Source: RGIG6307 sp964424345 (lineage in GTDB: Bacteria > Bacillota > Clostridia > Lachnospirales > Lachnospiraceae). Taken from it: a stretch of 19,408 bases of DNA. How positions within the stretch are numbered: position 1 is the first letter of the stretch; each line of letters begins with the position of its first letter. Shown one piece after another: positions 14,509 to 19,408 of this stretch. The notes under the pieces are model-generated. The model was not told the DNA's origin. It searched no databases and saw nothing but the letters and a program-made list of their open reading frames with translations. The position numbers and the translations under genes are program-made. The stretch is from contig CAYRIK010000037.1 in assembly GCA_964424345.1 (NCBI GenBank), forward strand, positions 1 to 19,408, given 5' to 3'.

Positions 14509-14538
14509 ATAGGGGAAGCAGATGCTTCTCCTATTTTT
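14509..14538 (+). terminator. Terminator of the opp operon
   Basis: ATAGGGGAAGC (14509-14519) pairs with GCTTCTCCTAT (14524-14534) with one G-T, loop AGAT, followed by a T5 run to 14538. A TATAAT at 14540-14545 just after it could be the -10 box for pepF, but no good -35 box lies 17 bases upstream. Confidence 0.9.
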
Positions 14539-14595
14539 GTATAATGGCCTCTTATTTACTGTATATGAAGGGGTTTTTATAAAGGAGGATTTTAT

Positions 14596-16347
14596 ATGAA
14601 TACAGAATGGTCTCTTGACGCAATTTACAAAGGGTTAGATGATCCGGCTTATGAAAAGGATGTAAAAGCATCTGAAGAATTAGTAAAGAAATATGCCGAA
14701 TTGGTAAAGAAAGCACAGAGTGCAGAATCTGTAGAAGACTGCATAGAAGAACTGCTTTTAACAGAAGAGGAGTTAAGCATTAAACTTCAGAATCTTCATT
14801 TATATTTAATGCTTCGTCAGTCTGTAGATTCTGAAAACGGTGATGTTATGGCACAGGTAAGCCGTATCAACAAGATTTCAGCATCTAATGCACCAGCAAG
14901 TGCGGCAGCAGAAAAAATTTATGCGCAGATTAAAGACGTAGATGCATTGGCACAAAAGAGTGAAGTTGTAAAAGCATATACATTTTACTTAAATCAGACA
15001 AAGGAAAGTGCAAAGTATCTGTTAAGTGATGAAGTAGAAGAAATGGTTTCTGCTATGAATATGACAGGCGGCGGTGCATGGGGTGAATTACAGGCTTATC
15101 TTACATCTGTTGTCAAAGTAGAATATGAAGGAAAAGAACTGACATTGTCTGAAATCAGAAATTTAGCATACAGCCCTGATGAAACTGTTCGTAAGAAAGC
15201 GTACGAAGCAGAGCTTGCATGCTATGAAAAGATTGAAGATGCAGTAGCCTTTTCTTTAAATAACATTAAAAATCAGGTAACAATGTTAGCTGCAAAGCGT
15301 GGTTATGAATCTCCATTAGATATGACATTAAAGCAGTCTCGTATGACAAAGGCTACATTGGATGCTATGATGGAAGCCATTAAGGAATATTTACCACAGT
15401 TCCGTAAATACCTTCGTAAGAAGGGCGAATTGTTAGGTCATAGCAATGGTCTGCCATTTTATGATTTATTTGCACCACTTGGAAAGTCCGGAAAGAAATA
15501 TACATTAGAAGAAGCAAGAGAGTATCTTGTAACTTGCTTTAATACCTTTTCTCCTGATATGGCAGAATTGATGCAGGAAGCATTTGATGAAGCATGGATT
15601 GACTTCTATCCTCGTAAAGGTAAACGTGGCGGTGCGTTCTGTGCAGGTGTGCTTGGAAAAGACCAGAGCAGAATCTTAACAAATTACGAAGGTTATTTTG
15701 GTTCTATCGGAACATTGGCACATGAACTTGGTCATGCATATCATAACCGTCAGACATATGAAAATCGTGTATTAAATCAGGATTATTCTATGCCTGTTGC
15801 AGAAACAGCTTCTACATTCAATGAAACACATTTAGGTCATTATGCATTAGCAAGTGCAGATGCTGAAGAAAAACTTACTTTATTAGAAAATGATTTAATG
15901 GAAAAGACACAGTGTATCGTAGATATTTATTCTCGTTACCTGTTTGAAAGTGCTGTATTTGAACAGAGCCAGTCTAAGTTCTTAATGGCACAGGATTTAA
16001 AAGAAATCATGTTAGATGCACAGCGTAAGGCTTATGGAGATGGCTTAGATGAAAATGCTCTTCATCCTTATATGTGGGTATGCAAGAGCCATTACTATCG
16101 TTCTGGTTTAAGTTTTTATAACTTCCCATATGCATTTGGTAACTTATTTGCAGTTGGTTTATATGATATGTTCTTAAAAGAAGGAGAAAGCTTCGTAGCA
16201 AAATATAAAGCAATGTTAAAGGCAACTCCTGTTTGTACAATCGAAGAAGCAGGCCGTATGGTAGGCGTAGACTTAACAGATAAGACATTCTGGGAAAACA
16301 GCCTTGCATTGATTGCAAAGGATATTGAGGCGTTCTGTGCATTGTAG
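14596..16347 (+). CDS. pepF: Oligoendopeptidase F (M3B metallopeptidase)
   Basis: 583 residues, close to the 600 usual for PepF. It is a cytoplasmic zinc enzyme of family M3 that cuts short peptides internally. The start NTEWSLDAIYKGLDDPAY and the all-helical first half fit the family. The active site is GTLAHELGHAYHNRQ, with zinc ligands His376 and His380 and catalytic Glu377. The third ligand is Glu403 in PVAETASTFNE. The substrate-closing region GLSFYNFPYAFGNLFAVGLY near the end is also conserved. No signal peptide is present. AAAGGAGG ends about 7 bases before ATG 14596. It follows the opp terminator by 57 bases in the same direction, so it is probably its own unit, but the pairing with a peptide importer makes biological sense: imported peptides would be cut here. 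Confidence 0.96.
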   Translation: MNTEWSLDAIYKGLDDPAYEKDVKASEELVKKYAELVKKAQSAESVEDCIEELLLTEEELSIKLQNLHLYLMLRQSVDSENGDVMAQVSRINKISASNAPASAAAEKIYAQIKDVDALAQKSEVVKAYTFYLNQTKESAKYLLSDEVEEMVSAMNMTGGGAWGELQAYLTSVVKVEYEGKELTLSEIRNLAYSPDETVRKKAYEAELACYEKIEDAVAFSLNNIKNQVTMLAAKRGYESPLDMTLKQSRMTKATLDAMMEAIKEYLPQFRKYLRKKGELLGHSNGLPFYDLFAPLGKSGKKYTLEEAREYLVTCFNTFSPDMAELMQEAFDEAWIDFYPRKGKRGGAFCAGVLGKDQSRILTNYEGYFGSIGTLAHELGHAYHNRQTYENRVLNQDYSMPVAETASTFNETHLGHYALASADAEEKLTLLENDLMEKTQCIVDIYSRYLFESAVFEQSQSKFLMAQDLKEIMLDAQRKAYGDGLDENALHPYMWVCKSHYYRSGLSFYNFPYAFGNLFAVGLYDMFLKEGESFVAKYKAMLKATPVCTIEEAGRMVGVDLTDKTFWENSLALIAKDIEAFCAL

Positions 16348-16388
16348 GATGTGAGAAAAATCTGAACAAGGCAGAGGATTTGAGATGA

Positions 16389-16496
16389 AATCATAATCCA
16401 TTATTTGATTATCATGGTACGATGCAGTCTTTTGAGCGATTAAAAGAATTGACCAAACGAACGCTAGTCAAAGCATTGGAGTGTAAAAAGAAATAA
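16389..16496 (+). other. Short open fragment, possible gene remnant
   Basis: Between pepF and its terminator one frame is open from after a TGA at 16386 to TAA at 16494. It contains HGTMQSFERLKELTKRTLVK and a lysine-rich end. An ATG at 16422 would give 24 residues, with no good ribosome site. The composition looks protein-like and could be the tail of a decayed gene, but I do not recognise the family and it may be chance. Confidence 0.2.
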
Positions 16497-16507
16497 ATAC
16501 TTGTATA

Positions 16508-16546
16508 AAAATACCGTAGGGGCTTTGGTGCATCCTACGGTATTTT
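16508..16546. terminator. Bidirectional terminator between pepF and the NSS transporter
   Basis: A perfect 13-bp stem, AAAATACCGTAGG (16508-16520) with CCTACGGTATTTT (16534-16546), has a 13-base loop, followed on the plus strand by GGTTTTTT. It ends two convergent genes. Confidence 0.92.
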
Positions 16547-16557
16547 GGTTTTTTAGT

Positions 16558-18039
16558 TTATTTGTTGTGTTTTTGTTTGTTTCTTCCGGTGAAAATGGAA
16601 ATGCCAAAAATAATGGCGAGCAGTAACAGTGCAAAGCACATCCATGCTGAAAGTACAGCAGGTCCTTGATTTTTAAAGGTATCATAATAACCTTTTAAGT
16701 AAATGATTGTAACGATAACTGGAAGGATGTACTGCATATAGAAACGAATCCAGTGTGGGAATTTAATTCCGTCTCCTTGATTTGCTTCTTTTAAGAAGTT
16801 TTCAAAGCCCCATCCATTTTTCTTAACACAAAACATTACAAATACAAGGCTGCCAAGTGGAAGTAAATTAGAGGATACGAGGAAATCTTCCAAATCCATG
16901 ATAGTACTTCCGGCTCCAAGCGGCTGAATATGAGAGAGAATATTGTAGCCAAGTATAGCTGGCAAGGAAAGAAGTGTAATAAGTACAAAGTTTACAGCTA
17001 CAGATTTTGTTCTGCTCCAGCCTGCCATATCCATAAAGAGTGCAACGATATTTTCAAATACAGCAATGATTGTGGATAATGCAGCAAAAGACATAAAGAT
17101 AAAAAATAATGTTCCCCAGATTCTTCCAGCAGCCATATTATTAAATAAATTTGGCAGAGTGATAAATAATAGGGATGGTCCGGAACCAGGCTCTACACCA
17201 AATGCAAAGCAGGCAGGAATGATAATAAATCCAGCCATTAAAGCTACAAATGTATCAAGTAATACGATGTTGACTGCTTCTCCGGCAATACGTTTTTTGC
17301 GGTCAAGGTAGCTTCCAAAAATTTCCATGGCACCGATACCAAGACTTAATGTAAAGAATGCTTGAGACATTGCTGCAAAGATTGCATTTCCAATACCTTT
17401 TTTAGCTACAGACTGAAAATCAGGTATGAGATAAAAACGAATGCCTTCGGAAGCATTTGGTAAAAATAAAGAATTTAATGCAAGAACAATCATCAATGCA
17501 AGTAATAAGCTCATCATTACTTTTGTAATTTTTTCTACACCTTTTTGCAGACCAAATATACAGGTAGTAAAGGAAACGACGATTGCAATGATTGTCCAGA
17601 ATGTCATAGTTGGTGCAGAAGCAAGCATGTTAGAGAAAATATTTGCAACACCTTCTCCATCTAAACCAATAAACTTGCCACTGGCTTCTAAGTAAGCATA
17701 ATACAGCATCCATCCGCCAACCATAGTATAAAACATCATCAGTAAGAAACAGCCTAAAATACTGATCCATTTTAAATGATGCCATTTGGTTCCTTTTGGT
17801 TCAAGCTGTTCTAATGCCTTTCCCATACCTTTTTGACTAGCTCGTCCAACACTAAATTCACAGACCATAATCGGTAAACCGAGTACGATTAAAAATGCAA
17901 GATACATTAATATGAATGCGGCACCGCCATACATACCAGTAATATAAGGAAATTTCCATACGTTGCCAATTCCGATTGCACATCCTGCTGACACTAAAAT
18001 AAATCCAAGCCTTGAACCGAATTTTTCTCTTCCTGCCAT
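16558..18039 (-). CDS. Sodium-dependent transporter of the neurotransmitter:sodium symporter family
   Basis: 493 residues with about 11-12 hydrophobic segments, the LeuT-fold NSS family, which imports amino acids or related amines with sodium. The signature of the first segment is clear: GSRLGFILVSAGCAIGIGNV followed by WKFPYI (residues 8-33), where Asn26 and backbone groups normally bind sodium. CEFSVGRASQKGMGKAL marks the conserved first cytoplasmic loop. The Asn/Ser that often precedes AVGLGN is Cys20 here. Upstream in-frame codons reach 18075, but that ATG overlaps the -10 box of the promoter and cannot be transcribed as a start. ATG 18039 follows GAGAGGAAC, so it is chosen. It is a single gene, convergent with pepF. 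The substrate is not predictable. Confidence 0.93.
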   Translation of the reverse strand: MAGREKFGSRLGFILVSAGCAIGIGNVWKFPYITGMYGGAAFILMYLAFLIVLGLPIMVCEFSVGRASQKGMGKALEQLEPKGTKWHHLKWISILGCFLLMMFYTMVGGWMLYYAYLEASGKFIGLDGEGVANIFSNMLASAPTMTFWTIIAIVVSFTTCIFGLQKGVEKITKVMMSLLLALMIVLALNSLFLPNASEGIRFYLIPDFQSVAKKGIGNAIFAAMSQAFFTLSLGIGAMEIFGSYLDRKKRIAGEAVNIVLLDTFVALMAGFIIIPACFAFGVEPGSGPSLLFITLPNLFNNMAAGRIWGTLFFIFMSFAALSTIIAVFENIVALFMDMAGWSRTKSVAVNFVLITLLSLPAILGYNILSHIQPLGAGSTIMDLEDFLVSSNLLPLGSLVFVMFCVKKNGWGFENFLKEANQGDGIKFPHWIRFYMQYILPVIVTIIYLKGYYDTFKNQGPAVLSAWMCFALLLLAIIFGISIFTGRNKQKHNK

Positions 18040-18073
18040 AATAAGTTCCTCTCTTGTATAAAATTTTAAAGCC

Positions 18074-18102
18074 ATTGTAACATATACAGGATACTATTTC
18101 AA
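18074..18102 (-). promoter_or_regulatory. Promoter of the NSS transporter gene
   Basis: On the minus strand TTGAAA (18102-18097) and TACAAT (18079-18074) are 17 bases apart. The transcript start falls near 18067, which fixes the coding start at 18039. Confidence 0.75.
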
Positions 18103-18177
18103 CTTAATAAGTATGCAAAAATTACATATTTTTTTCAAAAACGACGCATTTTGCGCAGGAATTATGAATAAAAAGTG

Positions 18178-18183
18178 TATAAT
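18178..18183 (+). promoter_or_regulatory. Possible -10 box for the HSP20-like gene
   Basis: A consensus TATAAT lies 57 bases before the gene. The nearest -35-like hexamer, TTGCGC (18151-18156), would need a 21-base spacer, so the promoter is only tentative. No CIRCE heat-shock operator was seen. Confidence 0.35.
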
Positions 18184-18239
18184 TTTAATATAGGTGGAAA
18201 GAATAAGCATAAAGAATTTTATGACAGGTGGGAAATATC

Positions 18240-18527
18240 ATGCAGTCTGATCATATACAAGAACATGAAGAAGTAAAAGAACGGGATAATTTATACGTTG
18301 TAGAGATAGAATTGAGCGATTATCAAAAAGAAGATATTCATGCTCTGTTTCATGATGGATATTTGGTAGTCAGTGCTGGTGAGGCATTTAAGAAAGCCTA
18401 TTATATAGGAAAAAAGGTATCGAAAGACAATATTCGTGCAGCATTTCACAATGGGGTTTTAAAGTGTATGATAACCAAAACGGAGAAGGAAGTTTCTTTT
18501 GAACCTGTTGCAATAGAGATTATGTGA
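18240..18527 (+). CDS. Small HSP20 / alpha-crystallin-like protein
   Basis: 95 residues. After an acidic, charged N-terminus (QSDHIQEHEEVKERDN) it shows a minimal alpha-crystallin pattern: VVEIELSDYQKEDIHALFHD and GYLVVSAGEAF, then IRAAFHNGVLKCMITKTE, close to the family signature A-x-x-x-N-G-V-L. Small heat-shock proteins are holdases that keep unfolding proteins soluble. It is shorter than the usual 140-150 residues, with the beta-sheet core compressed, and the IxI tail motif may be replaced by the end AIEIM. ATG 18240 is chosen because GGTGGGA precedes it; a GTG at 18228 lies inside that ribosome site. It is a single gene between divergent and downstream promoters. The family call is reasonable, not certain. 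Confidence 0.7.
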   Translation: MQSDHIQEHEEVKERDNLYVVEIELSDYQKEDIHALFHDGYLVVSAGEAFKKAYYIGKKVSKDNIRAAFHNGVLKCMITKTEKEVSFEPVAIEIM

Positions 18528-18538
18528 ACGGATAATAG

Positions 18539-18568
18539 TTGCCAAGTATGCTCTGTTTATTGTATACT
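18539..18568 (+). promoter_or_regulatory. Promoter of the deaminase gene
   Basis: TTGCCA (18539-18544) and TATACT (18563-18568) are 18 bases apart. Transcription would begin near 18575, giving a leader of about 40 bases. Confidence 0.65.
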
Positions 18569-18615
18569 ATGAAAAACAGTGTTCATGGAACATGGGGAAG
18601 AATTGGGGCGTAGAA

Positions 18616-19101
18616 ATGAGAAGAGACAAAGTGAATTATTATCTGGATCTGGCAGAAACGGTATCAAAGAGAGGAACGTGTTTACGAAGATTATACGGAG
18701 CTGTTATCGTAAAGGCAGATGAAGTAATTTCCACAGGATATGTAGGAGCACCAAGAGGACGAGCAAATTGTTCTGATTTAGGTGTTTGTGTGCGTATGAA
18801 AATGGGTGTGCCAAGAGGAGAGCGTTATGAGCTTTGCAGAAGTGTACATGCGGAAGCTAATGCGATTATTTCTGCGAGTCGTGATAAGATGATTGGAAGC
18901 AGCTTGTATTTGGTTGGTACAGAAGTAGATACAGGGGAGTATGTGTCTAATTCCTGTTGTTGTTCTATGTGTAAGCGTATGGTTATCAATGCGGGTATTG
19001 AACGAGTATATATTCGAGACAGTAAAGATGAATATCGTATGATTATGGTACAGGATTGGATTGATCATGATGAGTCAGTAGATGGTCAGATGGGATATTA
19101 A
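18616..19101 (+). CDS. Deoxycytidylate deaminase-like protein (ComEB-type)
   Basis: 161 residues of the zinc cytidine/dCMP deaminase family. The start YYLDLAETVSKRGTCLRRLYGAVIVK matches ComEB-like dCMP deaminases, which convert dCMP to dUMP on the route to dTTP. The zinc site has HAEANAI (His78, catalytic Glu80) and CxxC at 116-119. The usual Pro-Cys before this CxxC is Cys-Cys, so three cysteines (114-116) run together. GYVGAPRGRANCSDLGVCVR resembles the substrate loop with additional cysteines. ATG 18616 is preferred, with GGGG at 18605-18608; an in-frame ATG at 18592 adds 8 residues but has no ribosome site. It is probably a single-gene unit with its own promoter. dCMP as substrate is inferred from the family. 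Confidence 0.85.
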   Translation: MRRDKVNYYLDLAETVSKRGTCLRRLYGAVIVKADEVISTGYVGAPRGRANCSDLGVCVRMKMGVPRGERYELCRSVHAEANAIISASRDKMIGSSLYLVGTEVDTGEYVSNSCCCSMCKRMVINAGIERVYIRDSKDEYRMIMVQDWIDHDESVDGQMGY

Positions 19102-19118
19102 AAGCAAATTTGAAGGGG

Positions 19119-19159
19119 TGTTGTGTGCTGGAAATGTACAGTCTTTCCAGTATACAACA
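19119..19159 (+). terminator. Stem-loop after the deaminase gene
   Basis: A 16-bp stem with two G-T pairs, arms 19119-19134 and 19144-19159, has a 9-base loop. The T7 run comes only at 19171-19177, about 12 bases later, so termination may be inefficient or the hairpin may protect the 3' end. Confidence 0.6.
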
Positions 19160-19197
19160 TAAAAATAAAATTTTTTTAATTTTTTCAAAAAAAGTAC

Positions 19198-19226
19198 TTG
19201 CATTTTGTAGAAAAGGTGTGTATAAT
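19198..19226 (+). promoter_or_regulatory. Promoter of the tRNA-Gln array
   Basis: TTGCAT (19198-19203) and consensus TATAAT (19221-19226) are 17 bases apart, about 28 bases before the first tRNA-Gln. Confidence 0.82.
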
Positions 19227-19254
19227 AACAAAAGTGTTGAGGACACAGAAACAT

Positions 19255-19326
19255 AGGGCTATCGCCAAACGGTAAGGCAACGGACTCTGACTCCGTCATT
19301 TCAAGGTTCGAATCCTTGTAGCCCTG
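19255..19326 (+). tRNA. tRNA-Gln (anticodon CTG)
   Basis: Acceptor AGGGCTA (19255-19261) pairs with TAGCCCT (19319-19325), discriminator G at 19326. The anticodon stem ACGGA/TCCGT encloses loop 19285-19291, with CTG at 19287-19289, reading CAG. The T arm is AAGGTTCGAATCCTT. CCA is not encoded. The D-arm GCCAAACGGTAAGGC is typical of tRNA-Gln. Confidence 0.96.
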
Positions 19327-19357
19327 TTACAGTGTGAAAATCACTGGAAGTAAATAT

Positions 19358-19408
19358 AGGGCTATCGCCAAACGGTAAGGCAACGGACTCTGACTCCGTC
19401 ATTTCAAG
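19358..19408 (+). tRNA. tRNA-Gln (anticodon CTG), second copy, cut by the window end
   Basis: The 51 visible bases are identical to the first 51 bases of the preceding tRNA-Gln, including the anticodon CTG. The genes are 31 bases apart. The spacer holds a small CAGTG/CACTG hairpin and no promoter, so they are probably co-transcribed and processed. Confidence 0.95.

Noticed and set aside
18040..18075. 12 extra N-terminal residues for the NSS transporter
   Set aside because: The upstream ATG overlaps the -10 box of a good promoter, so it would lie upstream of the transcript start; ATG 18039 has a ribosome site.
18121..18240. CIRCE heat-shock operator before the HSP20-like gene
   Set aside because: No TTAGCACTC/GAGTGCTAA pair; only a 4-bp CGCA/TGCG hairpin is present.
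1..19408. CRISPR array, insertion sequence or prophage
   Set aside because: No regularly spaced direct repeats, transposase, integrase or phage structural gene was seen.

Overview
The window is a low-GC Firmicutes chromosome segment. Gene content, clean AGGAGG ribosome sites, TTGACA/TATAAT-type promoters with 17-bp spacers and the style of the solute-binding protein suggest a Clostridia genome, probably Lachnospiraceae. That assignment is inference from protein style, not a database match.

Layout. 1-430: end of an unidentified upstream unit, then a promoter and a tRNA-Asn/Glu/Cys cluster with a strong terminator. 494-1831: a membrane-anchored cyclophilin-type prolyl isomerase whose cytoplasmic N-terminus resembles an ECF sigma factor. 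2047-3627 (minus): an XRE helix-turn-helix domain fused to an ADP-ribosylglycohydrolase. 3849-4826: a Cof-type HAD phosphatase followed by a 57-residue DUF951 protein. 4862-6041: the classic rpsF-ssb-rpsR operon with its own promoter and terminator.

6077-14538 is the centrepiece: a five-component oligopeptide ABC transporter operon (oppA, oppB, oppC, oppD, oppF plus a 65-residue membrane protein). Several subunits are enlarged. OppC carries about 300 extra residues that read as a complete seven-blade RCC1-like propeller in its first extracytoplasmic loop. OppF carries about 185 extra residues of predicted coiled coil between Walker A and the Q-loop. The 750-residue binding protein seems to have the usual C-terminal closing segment placed near its N-terminus. 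The operon has a structured 5' leader, and a terminator plus a long second hairpin lie between oppA and oppB. The next gene, pepF, encodes a cytoplasmic oligopeptidase, so the region reads as peptide capture, import and hydrolysis.

16558-19408: a sodium-coupled NSS-family transporter on the minus strand, a small HSP20-like protein, a deoxycytidylate deaminase-like enzyme, and the start of a tandem array of identical tRNA-Gln(CTG) genes cut by the window edge. No IS element, CRISPR array or prophage gene was seen. No gene-free stretch exceeds 300 bases.
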